Source: an uncultured Dialister sp. (GTDB taxonomy: Bacteria > Bacillota > Negativicutes > Veillonellales > Dialisteraceae). Taken from it: a stretch of DNA of 21,775 nucleotides. The notes beneath the pieces were generated by a model. It was not told where the DNA came from and searched no databases. It saw nothing but the letters and a program-made list of their open reading frames with translations. The position numbers were made by a program, and so were the translations under genes. Of this stretch, positions 15,603 through 21,717 are shown piece after piece; position 1 is the stretch's first letter; every line of letters starts with the position of its first letter. The stretch spans positions 1-21,775 of the forward strand of contig NZ_CAAFRZ010000285.1 in assembly GCF_900765565.1 (NCBI RefSeq), read 5' to 3'.

Positions 15603-16298
15603 TTATTCTGCCGCCTTATGGTTTCTCCTGTCCCAGATGAAGAAAACTACATAGAGCAGGATGGAGATGGCAATGACCGCTCCCAGGCGATGGGGGTTCT
15701 GGGAAATGGTCACTGTATCGTGACCGATGAGTGCTTCGATGGCGGTGGCAGGAAACTTACCGATAAAAGAGGCCAGGAGATAATCCCGGAAACTCATTTT
15801 TGACAGGGCGCCGAAGGCATTCAGCGCAGCCGCCGGGAAATACGGAATCACCCGGGCAACCAGCATCACCCGGAACCCATTGGTCCGGCTCTTTTCATCC
15901 CATTCAGAAAGTTTTTTATTTTTACCGATCAGTTCCTCTGCGGAAGACCGGAGAAAGGTTCTGAAGAAGATAAAACTGATGCCAGCTCCCACGGTCTCTG
16001 CTACCCAGGCAAGAAGAATTCCCGGGACCACCCCAAAGATTAACGTGCAGGCCGTAGAGAAAATCATGGCCGGCGGAAATCCCACCGCATTCATGACAGC
16101 AGTGAGCACAAAAGCAAAAAGTGCCGCTCCCTTGCCAAAGGAACGGATATAATCGGCAATACTGATAATTTCTCCCTGTTTTAAAAGGGCCCATATTTCC
16201 TGGAACGCCTTCGGATCTGCCAGATAGCACCCGCCAAACAGGATAATGACAAAAAGCACAAGTGCCAGTTTCACCAGGTCCTGGCTATGTTGTTTCAT
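15603..16298 (-). CDS. TVP38/TMEM64-family membrane protein (VTT/DedA-like)
   Basis: The 231-residue integral membrane protein has an N-terminal helix (about 8-25), a central SNARE-associated/VTT domain (about 50-200) and a last helix near 203-222. Family features are GFPPAMIFSTACTLIFGVVPG (73-93), a following ETVGAGISFIFFR, the RVIPYFPAAALNAFGAL re-entrant segment (149-165), and SFRDYLLASFIGKFPATAIEALIG. Relatives are thought to move or scramble lipids or support envelope homeostasis; the exact activity here is unknown. The ATG at 16298 is preceded by AGGAGG at 8 nt. It has a near-consensus promoter of its own. No U-tract terminator follows; family A copy 4 starts about 35 bp past the stop. 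Confidence 0.9.
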   Translation of the reverse strand: MKQHSQDLVKLALVLFVIILFGGCYLADPKAFQEIWALLKQGEIISIADYIRSFGKGAALFAFVLTAVMNAVGFPPAMIFSTACTLIFGVVPGILLAWVAETVGAGISFIFFRTFLRSSAEELIGKNKKLSEWDEKSRTNGFRVMLVARVIPYFPAAALNAFGALSKMSFRDYLLASFIGKFPATAIEALIGHDTVTISQNPHRLGAVIAISILLYVVFFIWDRRNHKAAE

Positions 16299-16321
16299 AG
16301 GTAGTACCTCCTGATGGGACC

Positions 16322-16350
16322 ATTATAGAGTGGGGACGCATGTGAGTCAA
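16322..16350 (-). promoter_or_regulatory. Strong promoter for the TVP38-like gene
   Basis: On the minus strand TTGACT (16345-16350) and TATAAT (16322-16327) are exactly 17 nt apart. The leader is about 20 nt. Confidence 0.78.
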
Positions 16351-16385
16351 GGACGTTGGGAAATATGGTATGGCCAAACCGGTAC

Positions 16386-16412
16386 ATGGGGCTAAGGGTG
16401 GTGGGTCGGAGT
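16386..16412. repeat. Partial extra left arm of family A
   Basis: ATGGGGCTAAGGGTGGTGGG repeats the outer left arm of copy 5 about 54 bp before it, and in the same direction. With the CACCAC at 16425-16430 it can form its own small hairpin around GGAGTTGGACCAGCTC. Confidence 0.7.
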
Positions 16413-16437
16413 TGGACCAGCTCTCACCACACATGTA

Positions 16438-16640
16438 TGAATGGGGCTAAAGGTGGTGGGTTGGCATCGCTGTGCTCGCCAACCGGGTTGTGGGCGCTTC
16501 GCGCCGGGGGCATAAGGTGGATTTGCTGCCTTTGGCCGCCATTGTACCTTATGCCCCCGCTTTGGTAAGGCGTAAGCCTTACCAAAGCCACAACCCGGTG
16601 AACGAGCGCAGCGATGTTCACCCACAACCCTTAGCCCCAT
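16438..16640. repeat. Family A modular palindrome, copy 5
   Basis: This is a complete copy with outer arms ATGGGGCTAAAGGTGGTGGG / CCCACAACCCTTAGCCCCAT. The left hairpin is TTGGC/GCCAA (16461-16482) and the right is GTGAAC/GTTCAC (16598-16621), the reverse of their placement in copy 1. The inner pieces keep copy 1's order: GGCGCTTCGCGCC on the left and CTTTGGTAAGGC/GCCTTACCAAAG on the right, with GGGGGCATAAGGTGGAT opposite ACCTTATGCCCCC. Confidence 0.87.
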
Positions 16641-16718
16641 CCAGCGGTATGGGCAATCAGGCAAACCAGGCTCCGTCCGCAGGACAGAGCCCCGGCCGAA
16701 GGCCGCTGCCCGCCCTAC

Positions 16719-18530
16719 TTACAATATATCCAAATCGTCATAAACCGGGTTAGCCAGGAATTTTCCGGTGGTATCAATAATGCCCCATTTTCCCTTCATC
16801 TTGACCCCGGCACGGCCTTCATGGAACGGAGTCACATCGCTGGCTTCTTCTTTGAAGGTAATGCTCTCTTTTCCGTCAGCAGTTACATATTTCCAGCCAT
16901 CCTTTGTCTTGACCGGAATCAATCCATCTCCTCCTTTGGAAAGGGCCAGGAAAATGGGCTCCGTTACTTTCTGTCCATCCCGTGTCATAAGTCCCCAGCG
17001 GCCTTTTTCTTTATATCCATAAAGTCCTTTTTCGACATAGTACAGTTCGTCATAGGCAAAGGGTACAAGGACAGTGCCATCAGTCATGGAGAGGATGCCC
17101 CACTTTTTGTCATCCTTCCGTGCGAGAAGCACAGCATCTTCACTGCCCGGAATGAGGCTTTCATATTCGATGTGGGCAATGAAAGTACCATCCCGGTTCA
17201 CCCAGCCGTACTTTCCCTGGTTCCGGATGAGCACCCCCTGATCGTCCATCTGGAAAACCCGATCATTGGCGGGACTGGCAATGACCTTGCCCTCGGAATT
17301 GATATAGCCTCTTTTCACGCGGACCGTGGGCACGGTATCGTAATCATAGTACCAGGGATCCCACACAGGGAAGCCGATACCCCAGCCCCAGGGATGATGG
17401 TAATGGTGATGATGATGGAACCAGTCCCCCCATCCCCATCCGATGCCGATGGAAATGGGGAAGCGGCGAACCGCCGTGGTCTCTACGGTTTCTCCGGTGC
17501 GGACCTCGGCCATGCCATTTTCGAAGGGATAAAGCTTGTCATAATTGGCCATGAACGCCACGGTGCCATCGGGTTTGGCATACCCGTTGCCATCGATGGT
17601 CTTCACCCCCGCCAGGCCTTCAGAAAATCCGGTGAGCACTGCCTTGAACTGGGGCTTAGCCGTCACATTTCCCTTATTGTCCAAAAATCCCCACAGCTTA
17701 TTTTCATCCTGCACCGCTGTATAACCTTCCGTAAAGAGGGGAATCACATTTTTATAGATAGGCTTCACCACTTCATTGCCCTTGCCATCAATAAATCCCC
17801 AGCGGTTATGATTATCCTCCACCGCCAGAAGGCCATCGGAGAAGGACGGACCCGACTCTTTATACGCCGGCGCAACTACCTGGTTTCCTTCCCTGTCTAT
17901 CACACCCCAGCGGCCCTTGTCCCGTACCGGTGCCAGACCGCTGGCATCAAAATAACGGGCCTCCTGGTATACCGGCGTAATCTCTTTGCCGGAAAGGGAG
18001 AGGTACCCATATTTTCCATTCGACTTCACGATGGCCATGGAATTTTTAAAATCAGAAACCTGGTCGTAGGATTCATTCGAAACCAGGGAACCGTCTTCTT
18101 TATAGAAAATGATTTTCTTATCCGGCTTCTCTACTGCCAGGGCCCCTTCCTGCCAGATGGAGCGGTTCTCGTAGGAAGGTGGAATGACTTCCTGTCCCTT
18201 TCTCGTATAGAACCCCCGGAGCTTACCCTGCTGCACTTCCACCAGGTTTGCCCGATCCGGTTCACTGTCCATGTCATTATCCTTCACATCGGGGTCCGAC
18301 AGGCTGAGACCGATCTTGTCAAAAGAAACAGGAATGACCACCTTTCCTGCTCCATCAATGGCTCCCCATTTTCCATTCTGCTTTACAGCAGCCGCAAAGG
18401 GAACCGGTTCCGCACCGCTTCCCCCATGGGACTGGGGATCGGCATAATCCGGACCTTCATTGGCATAGGAAGAAAAAGATACGCAAATCATAGTGACCAG
18501 TAAAGCCGCCACCCACTTTTTATGGCTCAT
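16719..18530 (-). CDS. Secreted WG-repeat protein with His/Trp-Gly insert
   Basis: The 603-residue protein has a signal peptide (1-23, cleavage after SSYA) and about 12 WG (Trp-Gly) repeats of roughly 40-45 residues. Examples are GKWGAIDGAGK (53), GRWGVIDREGN (206), NRWGFIDGKGN (242), KLWGFLDNKGN (278), KKWGILSMTDG (475), GRWGLMTRDGQ (510) and GKWGIIDTTGK (580). WG repeats are thought to form beta structures for binding; no enzyme is visible. Between repeats, residues 353-400 hold an unusual insert rich in Gly-Trp, with HHHHHYHH at 372-379 and WDPWYYDYD after it, a plausible metal- or surface-binding loop (inference). The ATG at 18530 follows GAGGTG by 6 nt; an in-frame GTG at 18539 lacks spacing for a ribosome site. 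Its 3' end meets GC-rich hairpins and family A copy 5. Confidence 0.9.
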   Translation of the reverse strand: MSHKKWVAALLVTMICVSFSSYANEGPDYADPQSHGGSGAEPVPFAAAVKQNGKWGAIDGAGKVVIPVSFDKIGLSLSDPDVKDNDMDSEPDRANLVEVQQGKLRGFYTRKGQEVIPPSYENRSIWQEGALAVEKPDKKIIFYKEDGSLVSNESYDQVSDFKNSMAIVKSNGKYGYLSLSGKEITPVYQEARYFDASGLAPVRDKGRWGVIDREGNQVVAPAYKESGPSFSDGLLAVEDNHNRWGFIDGKGNEVVKPIYKNVIPLFTEGYTAVQDENKLWGFLDNKGNVTAKPQFKAVLTGFSEGLAGVKTIDGNGYAKPDGTVAFMANYDKLYPFENGMAEVRTGETVETTAVRRFPISIGIGWGWGDWFHHHHHYHHPWGWGIGFPVWDPWYYDYDTVPTVRVKRGYINSEGKVIASPANDRVFQMDDQGVLIRNQGKYGWVNRDGTFIAHIEYESLIPGSEDAVLLARKDDKKWGILSMTDGTVLVPFAYDELYYVEKGLYGYKEKGRWGLMTRDGQKVTEPIFLALSKGGDGLIPVKTKDGWKYVTADGKESITFKEEASDVTPFHEGRAGVKMKGKWGIIDTTGKFLANPVYDDLDIL

Positions 18531-18575
18531 TAAAATCACCTCGTACGCGAATCATGACCTTACATCAATATATAT

Positions 18576-18584
18576 ATTTTAGCA
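18576..18584 (-). promoter_or_regulatory. Extended -10 promoter for the WG-repeat gene
   Basis: The minus strand reads TGCTAAAAT, followed by TATATATA. The -35 region is poor. It lies between family B copy 2 and the start codon, giving a leader of about 40 nt. Confidence 0.45.
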
Positions 18585-18617
18585 TAGAACTGTACCAGCC
18601 TATAGTCCAAAATAATG

Positions 18618-18855
18618 AAAGGTGGCTGAAGGGTAAGCCCTGTGGGCAAGTGGCTCAGGGGGAATGGCCTGTGGCCAAGGGGAAGGTGTAGCGCACAATT
18701 CATATAGCGCCGCCAGGTATATATTCCGATTTTGCATCTCTGCTGCCGGATACTAAAAATGTGCCGCCATATAACCCGTCGCGGCACACCTTCCCCGCGG
18801 GCAAAGCCCGTTATCCACCAGCCGCTTCACCGAAGACGCTGCCCCCTCAGCCACA
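18618..18855. repeat. Family B modular palindrome, copy 2
   Basis: The left arm GGTGGCTGAAGGGTAAGCCC, then GGCAAGTGGCTCAGGGGGAA, then GGCCTGTGGCC and GGGGAAGGTG, is nearly the same as in copy 1. The right arm has GCGGCACACCTTCCCC, CGGGCAAAGCCCG and then a diverged end with TCAGCCAC. The centre shares GCGCACAATTCATA with copy 1 but is otherwise different. Confidence 0.8.
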
Positions 18856-19336
18856 TTTTATCAATTATAGTATTTATCTTGAATAATATATAAAAAATAT
18901 TTTTAATATATATTTAAATCTGTTATTCCAATTTCTTATTCTTTCATGTATAATCAAAATGGATGAGGGCAGAAATCTATCCGGGGAGAGGCCTCGAAAA
19001 AATACCCGGACATGATGTAAGCCGTAAGCCATCCTGCAAAGATGAATCCATAAGAGCTCCGGAAATAAAAATCCGTTCGATGCATCGGTGAATCTCCTGA
19101 TTCTAGGGATGGAGATCCGCCAAAACAAGCAGCTGGCATTACAACTGAATACACATGGCAGAAAGCCTGAAGGAGATCCAATTTCTGGAACAGGCTGTGG
19201 CTTTAATTGATATGTGTCACAGTCAGTCGACGTAACCCTTTGGGCTTTTTGTCGTGGCATGAGTCAGCCTGACTGCGGCCAAGGATGCCGAAAAGTGGTC
19301 AGATCGTGTGCGCCGTAATTTTAACATCACCATAAG
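18856..19336. other. Intergenic stretch without a supported gene
   Basis: The first 100 bp are strongly AT-rich (runs such as TAATATATATTTAAAT). The rest is of mixed composition. A minus-strand frame of 128 codons (18874-19260) is open, but it has no clear ribosome site and its composition, with many Arg, Ser, Cys and Phe, is not protein-like. It may be a decayed gene. Confidence 0.4.
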
Positions 19337-19344
19337 CATGCAGG

Positions 19345-19450
19345 TCCTCTATCTCCAAGGGCCTGAAACGCAAAAGACATTTAGCCTGACTATAAAACCG
19401 CCTCCCTGTCAGACCAAACGGGCTACGCAAAACCTCCGGATGGATTAATG
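19345..19450 (-). repeat. Family D repeat, copy 1 (RFYxQAK frame)
   Basis: On the minus strand this segment translates as FGLTGRRFYSQAKCLLRFRP. A matching segment at 21350-21450 on the plus strand gives FGLKGKRFYGQAKRLLDFRP: 15 of 20 residues are identical, and six codon pairs differ only silently. The open frame containing it (19299-19556) has no ribosome site, so this is listed as a repeat, perhaps the remnant of a coding unit. Confidence 0.6.
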
Positions 19451-19537
19451 GGAAAGACGAGGAATGCCTGTTCCACAGAATTCGCTTTCGCCCCGTGGAT
19501 TGCTTCTCTGTCCAAAAGATACAGCCCTGTTCCCCCC

Positions 19538-19566
19538 TTGTTCCTTTTTCCCTCATAGTCCATAAT
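19538..19566 (+). promoter_or_regulatory. Promoter for the small membrane protein gene
   Basis: TTGTTC (19538-19543) and CATAAT (19561-19566) are exactly 17 nt apart, with the start codon 25 nt further on. Confidence 0.55.
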
Positions 19567-19591
19567 AGAAAGAAAAAGGAAGGGTGAAAAA

Positions 19592-19981
19592 ATGGAACAC
19601 AATTATCTGTTTGATGGGGTGGCCCTGCTCATCTGTCTCTGGTTCATTAAATCCTATTTTCTGGGAAAGGCTTCAACTGCAGAGGAAAAATTTATTTATA
19701 AGGAAGCTCCCCGGTGGCTTCTCTATATTACCAGCGGGCTGGTTTGCCTGACACTTCTCATGATGGTGGCCGTGGACTTTGGGTTGGCACCAGCTACTGC
19801 CACCCAGGAAAGCACATTCCGACTTACTGTCGTCTCCCTCTTGCTATGGCTGGCTCTGGTACTTTATACGAAATGGAACTGGGGTGTCCACATTACCGAC
19901 CGGGATGTGCGTGGAAAGAACAATCGGTCGATGCTGATTATTCTCCTTCTCATGGCCTTTCTGGCCTCCTCTTTGCGGTGA
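19592..19981 (+). CDS. Small four-helix membrane protein of unknown function
   Basis: The 129-residue protein is not recognised as a named family. Four hydrophobic helices are visible at about 6-25, 43-65, 78-95 and 112-128, with a charged loop KASTAEEKFIYKEAPR (26-41) and another around HITDRDVRGKNNR (100-111). This suggests an integral membrane protein with polar loops on one side. The start is well supported: ATG preceded by AAGGAAGGGTG, with a promoter 26 nt upstream and a strong terminator after the stop. It is the only plus-strand gene here and converges on the substrate-binding protein gene, so the two are not co-transcribed. Function should not be guessed. Confidence 0.8.
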   Translation: MEHNYLFDGVALLICLWFIKSYFLGKASTAEEKFIYKEAPRWLLYITSGLVCLTLLMMVAVDFGLAPATATQESTFRLTVVSLLLWLALVLYTKWNWGVHITDRDVRGKNNRSMLIILLLMAFLASSLR

Positions 19982-20035
19982 CAAAATCCTACTGATTTTC
20001 TCCGGTGGTTCCAGAATAATTGAAAAAGAAAAAGA

Positions 20036-20070
20036 CAGCAGGAATCATTTGATTACCTGCTGCCTTTTTT
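20036..20070. terminator. Bidirectional terminator between convergent genes
   Basis: CAGCAGGAATC pairs with GATTACCTGCTG (one bulged base). The stem is followed by six T on the plus strand and, read from the other side, by TCTTTTTCTTTTT on the minus strand. It therefore serves both the membrane protein gene and the substrate-binding protein gene. Confidence 0.9.
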
Positions 20071-20104
20071 ATTGAAGAGCACCTCTCCAGTGCCCTGTAT
20101 CGTC

Positions 20105-21079
20105 TTATTGAATCATTTCCGCCTTGTCCGCCAGTTCCTTTGGCACGGTGATGCCAAGGATTTCTGCGCTCTTCTTATTGATGACAAGGTCCATATCCTT
20201 CTGGTATTCGATAGGCATGTCTGCCGGCTTTGCCTTGCCGGAAAGGATTTTAGCCGCCATAGCCCCCGCCTGTTCTCCCAGACGGTAATAATTGATGGAC
20301 ACCCCGGCCAGGGCCCCGTTCTTTGCCATGTTGCTGTCGCCACCAATGACCGGGATTTTTGCTTCGTCTGTCACTTTAATGAGTGCCGGAAGGGCAGAGG
20401 AAATCACATTATCCGTTGGCACGTAAATGAAATCCACATTTCCCGCAAAAGCTTCCGCCACCTGCTGGAGGTCATTGATGGAGGTCACCGTTTTTTCCAT
20501 GACTTCGATGTGGTTATCTTTGCAGTACTTCTTCATGCGGTCCGCCTGGATCTGGCTGTTGATCTCAGAGGAGCTGTAAATGAGACCCACCTTTTTCGCA
20601 TTCGGAACGAGGGAAAGGCCAAGCTTCATCTGGGCTTCTACAGAAGACATATCCGATACGCCGGTCACATTGCGGCCCGGTTTTTCATTGGAGTCCACAA
20701 GCTTTGCCTGCTGGTAGTCGGTAATAGCAGTCCCTACGATGGGAATATCATGGATTTCATTGGCCAGGTTCTGTGCGGCAGGCGTGGAAATAGCACAGAC
20801 CAGGTCCGGCTTCTTTTCCTTCAGCCTCGTCACGATGGAAGCCAGGTTTGACTGGTCCCCCTGGGCATTTTCCTGGATAAAGGAAACCTTACTGTCATCG
20901 AAACCATTTTCTTTGAGTCCATCCCTGAATCCCTGGTTTGCTTCGTCCAGTGCTTTATGTTCCATGAGCTGCACAAGGGCCACCTGTTTCTTTGCGCCCT
21001 CGCCATTGCCGCAGCCCGCTCCTGCCATGGCTGCCAATACCATGGCGCCGATTGCCGCGGTCTTCATCCACTGTTTCAT
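20105..21079 (-). CDS. ABC transporter substrate-binding lipoprotein (ABC_sub_bind/TrpX-like)
   Basis: The 324-residue protein has a lipoprotein signal ending AAMAGAGC, with Cys23 as the lipid-attachment residue. The mature part has the two-lobed fold of the ABC_sub_bind family: VALVQLMEHKALDEANQGFRDGL, then IPIVGTAITDY near residue 117, NVTGVSDMSSVEAQ, VGLIYSS, IYVPTDNVI and IPVIGGDSNMAKNGALAGV. This family includes TrpX-type binding proteins of streptococci, which often take aromatic amino acids, but the ligand cannot be read from sequence. The partner permease and ATPase, usually adjacent, are absent: the gene is followed by a terminator and preceded by non-coding DNA. It is therefore an orphan binding protein in this window. 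The ATG at 21079 follows GGGAGG by 5 nt. Confidence 0.92.
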   Translation of the reverse strand: MKQWMKTAAIGAMVLAAMAGAGCGNGEGAKKQVALVQLMEHKALDEANQGFRDGLKENGFDDSKVSFIQENAQGDQSNLASIVTRLKEKKPDLVCAISTPAAQNLANEIHDIPIVGTAITDYQQAKLVDSNEKPGRNVTGVSDMSSVEAQMKLGLSLVPNAKKVGLIYSSSEINSQIQADRMKKYCKDNHIEVMEKTVTSINDLQQVAEAFAGNVDFIYVPTDNVISSALPALIKVTDEAKIPVIGGDSNMAKNGALAGVSINYYRLGEQAGAMAAKILSGKAKPADMPIEYQKDMDLVINKKSAEILGITVPKELADKAEMIQ

Positions 21080-21115
21080 AGCATCCTCCCTGTCACGAAT
21101 ATTGATTCCTGTTTC

Positions 21116-21124
21116 ATTGTATCA
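21116..21124 (-). promoter_or_regulatory. Extended -10 promoter for the substrate-binding protein gene
   Basis: The minus strand reads TGATACAAT with a poor -35 region. The leader is about 30 nt. The same nine bases precede the ppx gene. Confidence 0.5.
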
Positions 21125-21349
21125 CGAATGGTGAAGGAGGGACAGTGGGGCCATCGCTCCAGTCCATGACCTGCAGTTCTGGGCTGGTGAAAGCAGCTAA
21201 GAGGGCAGCGTGCTTCGCTCGAGGGGCTCAACGAACCGATGTGCCGGGAACGTCAGTAACTGACCATCCCGTGAGTCTCCTTCTCTTCTATAGATTGGTG
21301 GATATAGGTAGAAAGCCCCCTTCTCCAGATCCCGCCTCTTCGAGGCGGA

Positions 21350-21450
21350 TCCATCCCCTGCCCTTTGGGCTGCAGCCGTTTGGCCTAAAAGGAAAGCGCT
21401 TTTATGGGCAGGCTAAGCGCCTTTTGGATTTCAGGCCAAGCTTGGAAGTC
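21350..21450 (+). repeat. Family D repeat, copy 2 (RFYxQAK frame)
   Basis: The plus-strand frame reads FGLKGKRFYGQAKRLLDFRP and matches the minus-strand copy at 19345-19450 at about three quarters of bases. It sits inside an open frame of 127 codons (21145-21528) with no convincing ribosome site. A GCCTCTTCGAGGC hairpin precedes it. Confidence 0.6.
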
Positions 21451-21560
21451 CTATGTGGGCATCCTGCAGAGGATGCCCAAGCCGGGCTCATTTGCGAGCA
21501 TAGCCTGCACATTAAGCGAGCACCTTAGAGCCCGGCCGAAGCACTTCCATCTCCAAGGGG
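21440..21560. repeat. Nested palindrome beside the group II intron
   Basis: Outer pieces CTTGGAAGT and ACTTCCATCTCCAAG enclose two hairpins in series: GGGCATCC/GGATGCCC (21457-21478) and GCCGGGCTC/GAGCCCGGC (21481-21536). The layout, outer stem with internal hairpins, resembles families A and B, but the sequence is different. The remainder to 21660 has further short repeats and no gene. Confidence 0.6.
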
Positions 21561-21663
21561 GCACGTGCTTACCGGTATCTCCAAAAGGTAGATAAGTCGT
21601 AAGCATTTAGTCACTTGGAGAAAGTGTACGCTTTTAGTGAATAGTGCAGGCAGTGTAAAATCT

Positions 21664-21691
21664 GCGGCACTATATGAATTGTGTATCGCAC
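21664..21691. repeat. Fragment of family B centre
   Basis: The minus strand reads GTGCGATACACAATTCATAT then AGTGCCGC, matching the GCGCACAATTCATATAGCGCC centre of family B copy 2. No outer arms are present. Confidence 0.5.
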
Positions 21692-21717
21692 TTTCATCCC
21701 TGATTCCTCATTTTCCG

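Noticed and set aside
102..16640. CRISPR array suggested by repeated short words
   Set aside because: The repeats are inverted arms of dispersed palindromes, not direct repeats with uniform spacers, and no cas gene is present.
16821..18503. 560-codon plus-strand open frame opposite the WG-repeat gene
   Set aside because: It mirrors the repeats of the real gene and shows no domain of its own.
18874..19260. 128-codon minus-strand frame in the long intergenic gap
   Set aside because: There is no clear ribosome site or recognisable domain and its composition is unlike the neighbouring genes; a decayed gene remains possible.
21145..21528. 127-codon plus-strand frame containing the RFYxQAK segment
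   Set aside because: As a whole gene it lacks a ribosome site and overlaps several hairpins; only the 20-residue segment shows conservation, so it is treated as a repeat.
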